Of a stretch of DNA of 38,188 nt, positions 24,643-31,313 are shown piece after piece (the stretch's first letter is position 1; every line of letters begins with the position of its first letter). Below the pieces are notes generated by a model. It saw only the letters and a list, made by a program, of their open reading frames with translations, did no database searches and had not been told where the DNA came from. Made by a program: the position numbers and the translations under genes. Source of the DNA: an uncultured Bacteroidales bacterium (GTDB lineage Bacteria; Bacteroidota; Bacteroidia; Bacteroidales; Paludibacteraceae); NCBI GenBank assembly GCA_937892015.1, contig CALAUY010000191.1, forward strand, positions 1-38,188. Reading direction: 5' to 3'.

Positions 24643-25617
24643 TTACAAGTATCGCACCGACTTGTAGCGGTTGTTACGCTTGGGACGCAGGATGTTGAAC
24701 TGATATGCCAAGTACAACTCGTGCGAACCGAAACTCTCCAAGAGCAGTTTGGATGTCGGCAACTCGTAACAGTACCCGATGGACAGCCCGCTGATAATAT
24801 CCATCCCCAAATATACGCCCACGTTCGCGGCAATCCGATAACTCAACCCCCATCGATAACGCTCCTTGTATTCAGTCATCCACGCAAGCGTGATGTCCCA
24901 CGAACTGAAGTCTGTCTGCAACAGCAGCGAGGGCTGCATCACGAAGTCTCGATGGTGCTTCAGTCGCCAATTATATCCCCCGTGCACGTACATCGTGCCG
25001 ATAAGCGTAATGCCGACAATATTGTCCGTCTGAGTCTGTTGCGACTTCCACTCAATATACGGTTGCGTCACATGCGAGTAACTCGCCCCCACAAACCAGG
25101 TAGGACAACTATAGTAGATGCCGGCAGACATATCAAAACCTACTCCCGACATGTCGCCCGATGGAACGACCGGATCCGAGACGTGGTACTCCGAACCCGA
25201 CAACTTGTCCAGATTAACGCTGTCACCGTGAAAACCTACGTTCGAGATTCCTAACTCAACGCCGATACTCAAGTATCCTTTTCCCAGTTTCTGGCGATAT
25301 GCGTACTGCCCATACACGCTCTGCGTGTAAAACAAACCGTACTGGTCATTCATAAATCGTACGCCAGCTCCGTGACGCGTTTTGCCTATCACAAACGGAG
25401 AACCGAAATAAAAGTACGTGGTCATCGGAGCATTCGTTATGCCGACTAACTGCATACGATGCATACCTGCTACCTTCATCATGTCTCCTTCTCCCACCGC
25501 TGCAGGATTATAGGCCGTTGGCAGATACATGTAATGACCTATCTGCGGGTCAAACTGTGCCAGCACACGCAATGCACACATTGCCGCGACGACCATTACT
25601 GTCAGTCTGCGTCTCAT
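24643..25617 (-). CDS. porP: PorP/SprF-family outer-membrane protein of the type IX system
   Basis: 324 residues from the ATG at 25617, which shares one base with the preceding stop (TGATG). A signal peptide ends near LRVLAQ and is followed by FDPQIGHYMYLPTAYNPAAVG, the mark of the PorP/SprF family. Regular short strands to the end indicate a beta-barrel (14 or so strands). In P. gingivalis the order porP-K-L-M-N is the same, and PorP is needed for secretion. Position at the head of gldKLMN makes the assignment to secretion, rather than to an adhesin-linked SprF copy, more likely. Confidence 0.92.
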   Translation of the reverse strand: MRRRLTVMVVAAMCALRVLAQFDPQIGHYMYLPTAYNPAAVGEGDMMKVAGMHRMQLVGITNAPMTTYFYFGSPFVIGKTRHGAGVRFMNDQYGLFYTQSVYGQYAYRQKLGKGYLSIGVELGISNVGFHGDSVNLDKLSGSEYHVSDPVVPSGDMSGVGFDMSAGIYYSCPTWFVGASYSHVTQPYIEWKSQQTQTDNIVGITLIGTMYVHGGYNWRLKHHRDFVMQPSLLLQTDFSSWDITLAWMTEYKERYRWGLSYRIAANVGVYLGMDIISGLSIGYCYELPTSKLLLESFGSHELYLAYQFNILRPKRNNRYKSVRYL

Positions 25618-25838
25618 CAATATTCCTCTTCATCAAAGAAGAAATCCTCTTTGCTCGGATAATCCGGCCATAAGTCCTCTATCGACTCGTAGATCTCTTC
25701 ATCATCTTCTATCTCCTGTAAGTTCTCTACCACTTCCATCGGCGCACCATCTCGTAGCGCATAGTCCAACAATTCATCTTTTGTTGCGGGCCATGGTGCG
25801 TCTTCCAATTTCGATGCTAATTCCAATGTCCAATACAT
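25617..25838 (-). CDS. DUF2795-type small acidic protein
   Basis: 73 residues, strongly acidic. MYWTLELASKLEDAPWPATKDELLDYALRDGAP and the WPDYPSKEDFFFDEEEY end are highly characteristic of a small Bacteroidota family annotated DUF2795. Function unknown to me. It has a good promoter (25881-25912) and its stop overlaps the porP start, so it is the first gene of the type IX secretion operon as transcribed here. Confidence 0.85.
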   Translation of the reverse strand: MYWTLELASKLEDAPWPATKDELLDYALRDGAPMEVVENLQEIEDDEEIYESIEDLWPDYPSKEDFFFDEEEY

Positions 25839-25880
25839 ATTTTTCTTACATTTTAGATGCTATTTACCGAAAATAGCGTG

Positions 25881-25912
25881 CAAAGTTAATAAAAAGTTTT
25901 CAATCTTGCAAG
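25881..25912 (-). promoter_or_regulatory. Promoter of the DUF2795-porP-gldKLMN unit
   Basis: On the minus strand CTTG (25912-25909), 20 nt, TAACTTTG (25888-25881). Predicted start near 25874, 36 nt before the ATG at 25838. The -33 region begins within 8 nt of the upstream cobalamin gene's stop. It is the only standard promoter found between here and the end of gldN. Confidence 0.82.
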
Positions 25913-25919
25913 AAAAAGT

Positions 25920-26501
25920 TCATTTTTCCCACAAAAAAAGTGCATTTCCTTGCATTTTTGCGATTTTTTTTGACAAAATGAATAAAAAATCGCTCATTCT
26001 GTTAACATATTGTAAACAAATTTCACCTTTTGCGTCGATGATATCGTCCGACAAAAAAAGTGCCACTATTCGACGCTCAAGTCGTCGAGCAACCGTCCGA
26101 CAGACATGACAAACGGACACCGCTTCGCTGCCGGCCGGAAGAATGAATCCGCGAACGGGCTCCAACTCTTCTTGCCACTTGTCAATCATCGCTTCGAGGA
26201 TGGTCACTTCTTCTGCGCTTATCTCCGTCGCATCGGTCGTCTGCGCCGCGTTGGGATCTGTGGCCAAAAAACCACCCAGATTGAATAGTTTATTCTGAAT
26301 TCGCCGCAGTACGCTGTCAATCTCCTCACAATCTTCGCTGGCGATATTCGCTATTTTAGCACGAAGTAGCCCGACGACCGAGTTCAGCTCATCTGCCGTA
26401 CCATATGCCTCCAAACGCAGTGAGGCCTTACTCACACGGCTTCCACCAATAAGCGACGTCTCACCCTTGTCGCCGGTCTTTGTGTATATCCGATAACTCA
26501 T
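25920..26501 (-). CDS. PduO-type cob(I)alamin adenosyltransferase
   Basis: 193 residues. It adenosylates cob(I)alamin with ATP to make coenzyme B12. The N-terminal YTKTGDKGETSLIGG, the EAYGTADELNS segment and the C-terminal VCRTVARRLERR (ATP/cobalamin contacts) are diagnostic of the PduO/MMAB class. No B12-dependent enzyme lies next to it; in Bacteroidota methylmalonyl-CoA mutase would be a usual client. It begins 18 nt after the VanZ-methyltransferase fusion, suggesting co-transcription. Confidence 0.93.
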   Translation of the reverse strand: MSYRIYTKTGDKGETSLIGGSRVSKASLRLEAYGTADELNSVVGLLRAKIANIASEDCEEIDSVLRRIQNKLFNLGGFLATDPNAAQTTDATEISAEEVTILEAMIDKWQEELEPVRGFILPAGSEAVSVCHVCRTVARRLERRIVALFLSDDIIDAKGEICLQYVNRMSDFLFILSKKIAKMQGNALFLWEK

Positions 26502-26519
26502 ATGTTGGTTGTTTATGTG

Positions 26520-27680
26520 TTACATTCGTATCTTGAACGTCTGTTTCGGCAAGTGACGATTGAAGAACACGAGCCCCATCGACCCCAAATCGAAACGGGC
26601 GGTCACGTCCTCTCGTTCGCAGATGGCCTGCCACGCCTCCCACATCTCCCTGCTATGACGGATATCGTCCACCACGAACAGACTGTCTTCTCCGGCATGA
26701 GCAGCAAGGATGTCAAAATAGCGCAGTGTCGCCTCTTTGCGATGATTAGCATCCAAGAACGCCACATCCACCGTCTGCCAACGGACTGCTTCGCGCGGCA
26801 ACGTCTCGTCAATATTGCCTTCTACGGCTGTGATGTTATGTATCCCTAACTTCGCCCAGTTCTGCTTGGCAATGCCCAAGAGTGCTCCGCTGCCCTCAAA
26901 CGTCACAATCTGCGCTTCAGCATGAGGTTTGGCCAAGTACGCGGTGGTGATGCCGAGCGATGTGCCCAACTCCACCACCATCTGCGCGTTGAGGTGGTTT
27001 ACCAACCGAAAGAGTAGTTGCGCTTCGCGCGGACACTTCAGTGCCTTACGGGCTATCGTCCCCACAGGCAGTTCTGTCTGTTGACATGCACCACCACCCG
27101 TTCCGTAATCGGTCACACGAACGATGTCTTGGCGTTGCAACAGTTGTTGGCGAGCATGCTCAATATCGCCGAAAGAGTAGTATGGCGTCGTTTCAGGGAT
27201 GAGCGTACGCGCGATATAGAAAAGGTACGGAGAGTGCACGCCATAACCCATCGTGTTACGCGATTGAAGGTAAAACTGCGCATACGAACCAATCCTGAAT
27301 TTGTCGGGTGGACATCGATAGAACACATCCACCAAGACGAAACCCAGCACTACACCCGAAGCATCGGCGTACCAATCGAGCCACTCGCCCGTGCGAGGCG
27401 GAAAGCAGTACGTCTGTAGCAGTTCAATAATACCGCCGAATACAATCGGGAAAAGCACTGCCCATACAGCTCGCCAACCGAAAGAAACCTCATCGCGATG
27501 CAAATCACCCGTCAGACAGATGGTCCATACCAGATAGGCCAACCAATGACCGAGCTTGTCAGGATGACTGATGTCCACGTGCAGCGATGTCGCATGGAAG
27601 AGCGACAAGTACACGATACCTGCCCCTACCACCATGGATGGCCAGTACGCTTTCAGTATGTGCAGCAAACGGCGACGCAT
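26520..27680 (-). CDS. Fusion of VanZ-like membrane domain and SAM-dependent methyltransferase
   Basis: 386 residues in one open frame. Residues about 1-120 form a VanZ-like domain with four membrane segments; the signature residues are visible in DKLGHWLAYL (41-50), GGIIELLQTYCFPPRTGEW (82-100) and DASGVVLG (106-113). From about 130 a class I methyltransferase follows: QSRNTMGYGVHSPYLFYIARTLI (139-161) heads it, the SAM-binding motif VELGTSLGITT is at 236-246, and FLDANHR is at 308-314. I know the two as separate genes in this phylum. The substrate is unknown. Gap to upp is 26 nt. Confidence 0.8.
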   Translation of the reverse strand: MRRRLLHILKAYWPSMVVGAGIVYLSLFHATSLHVDISHPDKLGHWLAYLVWTICLTGDLHRDEVSFGWRAVWAVLFPIVFGGIIELLQTYCFPPRTGEWLDWYADASGVVLGFVLVDVFYRCPPDKFRIGSYAQFYLQSRNTMGYGVHSPYLFYIARTLIPETTPYYSFGDIEHARQQLLQRQDIVRVTDYGTGGGACQQTELPVGTIARKALKCPREAQLLFRLVNHLNAQMVVELGTSLGITTAYLAKPHAEAQIVTFEGSGALLGIAKQNWAKLGIHNITAVEGNIDETLPREAVRWQTVDVAFLDANHRKEATLRYFDILAAHAGEDSLFVVDDIRHSREMWEAWQAICEREDVTARFDLGSMGLVFFNRHLPKQTFKIRM

Positions 27681-27706
27681 CAGTTCCGAGCAACTCGTTG
27701 TCTTTC

Positions 27707-28363
27707 CTACAGTTTTTCGCCGAAACAGAGATCTCCCGCATCACCCAGACCCGGCACGATATACTTGTGCTCATTGAGGATGGGGTCAATAGCCGCCACC
27801 CATAGGGTCGCATCGGCTGGCATAATCTCTTGCAGGTATTCTACCGCCTGCCGGGTGGCGATGATGCTGGCGAAATGGACAGCCGATGGCTGACCATGAC
27901 TCAGCAGTGCTCTGTAGGCCAACTCCATCGAACCGCCCGTCGCTAACATTGGATCAGGCAAGATAAGCACTTTGCCCTCAATACTCGGCGCTGCCATGTA
28001 TTCCACCACAATCTCCACGTCCGTCTGACTCTCGTCCGTATAGCGACGATAGGCCGAGATAAACGCGTTTTCGGCATTGTCGAAATAGTGGAAGAACCCA
28101 TCGTGCATCGGCATCCCGGCTCGGAGAATAGTGCCAAGCACCACGCGGTCACGCATCACCGACATGTCAATGGGCGCAAGCGGTGTCTGCACTGTCTCTT
28201 GACCGTAATGTAGCGTCTTGCTGATTTCGTACGCCATCACCTCTCCGATACGCTCCACGTTGCGACGAAAACGCATACTATCGCCCTGAATAGCCACCGA
28301 GCGCAGTTCGCGAAGAAAAGTGTTGACGATGGAGTTCTGCTCCGATAAATTTACAACCTTCAT
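27707..28363 (-). CDS. upp: Uracil phosphoribosyltransferase
   Basis: 218 residues. It makes UMP from uracil and PRPP (pyrimidine salvage). VVLGTILRAGMPMHDGF, the PRPP loop VLILPDPMLATGGS and the uracil-binding C-terminus YIVPGLGDAGD are all present. It begins 5 nt after the secreted coiled-coil gene. In B. thetaiotaomicron and other Bacteroidota, upp loss gives 5-fluorouracil resistance. Confidence 0.94.
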   Translation of the reverse strand: MKVVNLSEQNSIVNTFLRELRSVAIQGDSMRFRRNVERIGEVMAYEISKTLHYGQETVQTPLAPIDMSVMRDRVVLGTILRAGMPMHDGFFHYFDNAENAFISAYRRYTDESQTDVEIVVEYMAAPSIEGKVLILPDPMLATGGSMELAYRALLSHGQPSAVHFASIIATRQAVEYLQEIMPADATLWVAAIDPILNEHKYIVPGLGDAGDLCFGEKL

Positions 28364-28368
28364 GCGGA

Positions 28369-29040
28369 TTATTTCTTGCCGGCCTTCACTTGGTCCTTGA
28401 TGTTCTTAATTTGCGCTTTCACAGTGACCATGTCCGATTTACTCTTGGTCGCAAGGTTTTCCAGACGAGTCGTCTTGTCGTTGATCTCGATGAGGTACTG
28501 ACTCAGCGTCTCATAACCCGCATCGATGGTCTTCTCATCGCGCTCTTCGATGTTTTGCACCATCTGAACAGCAGCCGCTTTGCGCTCGTTACACTCCTCC
28601 TCCTGACTCTTCAGCAACGACAACTGCTCCTGCATCGCCACGCTCGATACGTCCGTCATTTTCTGAATCATCTCGTACTGTTTCTTGATGCTCTTAATCT
28701 GACTATCATAGTTCTTCTGCTCGGTCTCGTAGAACTTCTTCGCGTTCTTGACCATCGACTGACGACCCTTCAGGAACGACACTTGAGCATCGTAGAGTTT
28801 TTTCTCCGACTTCAGGTTCTTCTGTGCCTCAGCGATATCTTTGTCCTGACGCTCGATGTCCGACTGAAGCTGCGAGAGCTGGGTCAGATACAGGTTCAAG
28901 TCCTCACCCGACGCTTCACGCATCGCATCAAGGCTGAACTCAATAAGTTGGACGGATACAGGTGACACGTGGCGATACTCTGCACGAGCGCCCATTACGA
29001 TGGCAACTGCAAAGGCTGCCGTTAAAAGCATTTTTTTCAT
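28369..29040 (-). CDS. Secreted coiled-coil protein of unknown function
   Basis: 223 residues from the ATG at 29040 (MKKMLLTAAFAVAIVMGARAEYRH), which gives a clean signal peptide cut near ARA; the longer frame to 29079 runs into the upstream LytTR gene. Nearly all of residues 50-220 is a charged heptad-like coiled coil (rich in Gln, Lys, Glu). I recognise no enzymatic motif. It starts 7 nt after the LytTR stop and ends 5 nt before upp, so it is likely translated with a regulator of the envelope. Confidence 0.7.
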   Translation of the reverse strand: MKKMLLTAAFAVAIVMGARAEYRHVSPVSVQLIEFSLDAMREASGEDLNLYLTQLSQLQSDIERQDKDIAEAQKNLKSEKKLYDAQVSFLKGRQSMVKNAKKFYETEQKNYDSQIKSIKKQYEMIQKMTDVSSVAMQEQLSLLKSQEEECNERKAAAVQMVQNIEERDEKTIDAGYETLSQYLIEINDKTTRLENLATKSKSDMVTVKAQIKNIKDQVKAGKK

Positions 29041-29047
29041 GTTCGTT

Positions 29048-29950
29048 TTATTTAAAATGTTGATATAATGTCTCATCATCCGGCGTTTGAGTCGCCGCTA
29101 ATTGCGCCATCACCGCTTCAGAGTACGTCTTTGAGACAGGAATAGGCGGCACTCCCTCTGCATCAAACTCCATCATCAGCCCCTCTCCCGTACGCTTCAG
29201 CAGTTTAACCCGCAAGAAATTCACGATATACGAACGATGCGTTCGTAGCAATCCCATGTCGTGCATTTTCTCTTCTATTTCACGCAACGTCGAGCGTAGC
29301 ATGTATCGCTGCATTTTACCGCCCGAGACGTAACAGATCATCACATAATTGTCCGCAGCCTCAATATAGAACAGCGTCTCTGGACGCAGCGACAACTTCA
29401 GCTCGTTCTTGTCATCGTAAAAATTGAGCATGTCTGGTGTAGGACGCAACTCATCCTCCACCAAGCCCAATCGACGTGCTTCGATGGCATCCAACTGCTC
29501 ACGATAATGCAACAAAATTTGTGCCAAGATGACTATGGCATACGGAATAAGCAGTATAAAAAACGTATATAGGGCCGCACTGCCCCAATATGACAGGAAT
29601 TTGTCAGCCCCATCCGGAGTAATCACAATCGGAAATATGGCATACACCAACGACATCATCAATATCTCTACCGCCACCCAAAAACCATATTGCACATACG
29701 AAAGGGCATGTTTTTTGCAATAATAGCACATTCCTATTCGAGAAACTGCAATAATTGTCATCGCAATCAACACGACCAATGTACCCGACAAGAAGTACTC
29801 CAACTCGTTCATTTCCGTCAACCACTGACGCGAATTGAAGGGTTGGTAGATGGTAATGAAAATCCAAGCGTACACCGCGCTCCAGACCACTAAACGGGTC
29901 AGATTCTGACGCGTCGTTAAGTACTTCGGAATGTATCTCGTTGTGCCCAT
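29048..29950 (-). CDS. Membrane-anchored LytTR-family transcriptional regulator
   Basis: 300 residues. Four membrane segments (about 18-36, 52-68, 84-107, 122-146) are followed by a short linker helix and a LytTR DNA-binding domain (about 195-285: ETLFYIEAADNYVMICY, MLRSTLREIEEKM, FLRTHRSYIVNFLRVK-like region). There is no receiver domain, so it is not a classical response regulator; signals probably come through the membrane part. It heads a unit with a secreted coiled-coil protein and upp, transcribed from 29979-30010. Confidence 0.85.
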   Translation of the reverse strand: MGTTRYIPKYLTTRQNLTRLVVWSAVYAWIFITIYQPFNSRQWLTEMNELEYFLSGTLVVLIAMTIIAVSRIGMCYYCKKHALSYVQYGFWVAVEILMMSLVYAIFPIVITPDGADKFLSYWGSAALYTFFILLIPYAIVILAQILLHYREQLDAIEARRLGLVEDELRPTPDMLNFYDDKNELKLSLRPETLFYIEAADNYVMICYVSGGKMQRYMLRSTLREIEEKMHDMGLLRTHRSYIVNFLRVKLLKRTGEGLMMEFDAEGVPPIPVSKTYSEAVMAQLAATQTPDDETLYQHFK

Positions 29951-29978
29951 TTTTGATGTTATTTTTCGTTTTCGACTG

Positions 29979-30010
29979 CAAAGTTACAAAAAATTTTTCA
30001 TTCCACCAAA
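29979..30010 (-). promoter_or_regulatory. Promoter of the LytTR regulator unit
   Basis: On the minus strand TTTG (30010-30007), 20 nt, TAACTTTG (29986-29979); predicted start near 29972, 22 nt before the ATG. Confidence 0.82.
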
Positions 30011-30011
30011 T

Positions 30012-30042
30012 TTTGATATATCAAAAATTTTTTGTAACTTTG
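30012..30042 (+). promoter_or_regulatory. Promoter of the DEDDy exonuclease gene
   Basis: TTTG (30012-30015), 19 nt, TAACTTTG (30035-30042). It is back-to-back with the LytTR promoter; their -33 boxes are one base pair apart. Predicted start near 30049, 50 nt before the ATG. Confidence 0.82.
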
Positions 30043-30098
30043 CACCCGATTTCGTGCCAACCCGCATTTTTGCTGACTAAACGGCCGATTTTTGACAT

Positions 30099-30842
30099 AT
30101 GAAAGAAAATGCATTTATTCACAAAATTGACAAAGAAACGGTAAATAACTTGCCAATTTGTGCTTTTGAAGGGGAAACTTTTGTCATTAACGAACCACAA
30201 CAAGTGGCCGATGCCATGACGTATCTTAACGCACAAACAATTGTGGGCGTGGATACCGAAACGCGACCATCGTTCGTCAAAGGACAACATTACCCCGTCG
30301 CACTTGCACAAATAGCCACCGAAGAGCGCTGTTATCTCTTCCAGCTGAGTCGGATTGGGATGCCCCAAGAGCTCGCAGACTTCTTCGCGAACCCGAATAT
30401 CCGTAAGGTCGGACTTGCTTTCAAGGACGACCTCATCGCTTTGCGACATCGACGCAACTTCACCCCACAGAACTGCGTGGATATACAGCGAATGGTCGGA
30501 CAGTATGGCATCCTCGACCTGGGACTGCAAAAGATTTTCGCCATCTGTTTCGGCAAGAAAATCAGTAAGAGCCAGCAACTCACCAACTGGGACAACATCG
30601 AACTGACTCCCGAGCAGGCACGATACGCATCCACCGATGCGTGGGCTACTTTACTGATTTACAAGGAGCTGAAAAACACCAAGCGCATCCCGTCCAAAAT
30701 GGCTGCTAAACTTCAGGCCGAACAACTCAAAGAACAGCAAGCGCATCAACAAGCAGTCCTCGCCGCACGTAAGTCCGAACAAGCGCATCCCGAACAAGCG
30801 CATCCCGAACAAGCGCATCTCGAACAAACGCATCCCGAATGA
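30099..30842 (+). CDS. 3'-5' exonuclease, DEDDy (RNase D/WRN-like) family
   Basis: 247 residues. Exo I has Asp52 and Glu54 (VGVDTET), exo II Asp110/111 (AFKDDL), exo III Tyr176-x3-Asp180 (YASTDAW). This is a single-domain exonuclease without HRDC, unlike RNase D; it resembles the short WRN-exonuclease-like proteins common in Bacteroidota. The substrate, RNA or DNA, is not evident. The tail after about residue 205 is low complexity, and its last 20 residues are a run of EQAHP-type repeats made by a 15-bp tandem repeat; that part is unlikely to be catalytic. Confidence 0.88.
   Translation: MKENAFIHKIDKETVNNLPICAFEGETFVINEPQQVADAMTYLNAQTIVGVDTETRPSFVKGQHYPVALAQIATEERCYLFQLSRIGMPQELADFFANPNIRKVGLAFKDDLIALRHRRNFTPQNCVDIQRMVGQYGILDLGLQKIFAICFGKKISKSQQLTNWDNIELTPEQARYASTDAWATLLIYKELKNTKRIPSKMAAKLQAEQLKEQQAHQQAVLAARKSEQAHPEQAHPEQAHLEQTHPE
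30777..30836 (+). repeat. 15-bp tandem repeat, four copies, at the 3' end of the exonuclease gene
   Basis: Unit GAACAAGCGCATCCC at 30777, 30792, 30807 (one change) and 30822 (one change), in frame (Glu-Gln-Ala-His-Pro). The number of copies could vary by slippage without breaking the frame. Confidence 0.9.
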
Positions 30843-30945
30843 GTACCTCCCCTTCCTCTTCTGCTCCCATTCCTCCCTCTTCTGCTACACCTTATAAATA
30901 TACCGCGCGCGTATCCACACGCACGCATACGCGAAACCCGTTCAT

Positions 30946-30977
30946 CATATGACGCACAACATGACATGTGTCATATG
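30946..30977. repeat. Nested inverted repeats
   Basis: CATATGAC (30946-30953) pairs with GTCATATG (30970-30977); inside it ATGACA (30961-30966) pairs with TGTCAT (30969-30974). It could be an operator or an RNA hairpin; there is no evidence for which. Confidence 0.5.
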
Positions 30978-31064
30978 TCATCTTCATGTCATATCTTCCC
31001 CCAAACTGCAAAACTCTTATTTGCATACTAGAAAACAACTTTCATCGATACATGGTGAGAGGAT

Positions 31065-31130
31065 CTCCGTACCCTCTCCGTACCCTCTCCGTACTCCTCC
31101 TACTCTCTCCCTATACCCCTCTATACCCCT
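31065..31130 (+). repeat. Short pyrimidine-rich tandem repeats
   Basis: Three 11-bp units beginning CTCCGTAC (31065-31097) and two identical 10-bp CTATACCCCT units (31111-31130). The strand bias (C/T on plus) is strong. Confidence 0.8.
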
Positions 31131-31168
31131 CAGCATTCGATACTAATCCGACTAGCTCCACAGGAGCG

Positions 31169-31202
31169 CTCCCCTAAGGTAGGGGAGGGGGACCGCTTGC
31201 GG
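31169..31202. repeat. Two adjacent GC-rich hairpins
   Basis: CTCCCCTA/TAGGGGAG with loop AGG (31169-31187), then CCGC-TT-GCGG (31193-31202). It resembles dispersed intergenic hairpin repeats of Bacteroidales, and no T-run follows on either side. Confidence 0.55.
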
Positions 31203-31313
31203 GGGAGGGGTATGAAACTGTATCCGGTGCAGTTATGTCGCGCTTGCGAGGTATGAGTCCGTACGGCTTTGCCGCCCCTACGCCAATTTACAAATTGCCC
31301 ATCCTCCTCTTTC

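Larger units (their letters stand above)
30843..31313. other. 471-bp gene-free region rich in short repeats
   Basis: This lies between two convergent genes (exonuclease and lepA). It holds an alternating CG/CA tract (30904-30932), nested inverted repeats at 30946-30977, three 11-bp CTCCGTACCCT-type units (31065-31097), two CTATACCCCT units (31111-31130), and hairpins at 31169-31187 and 31193-31202. No coding potential or RNA gene is convincing. Confidence 0.7.
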
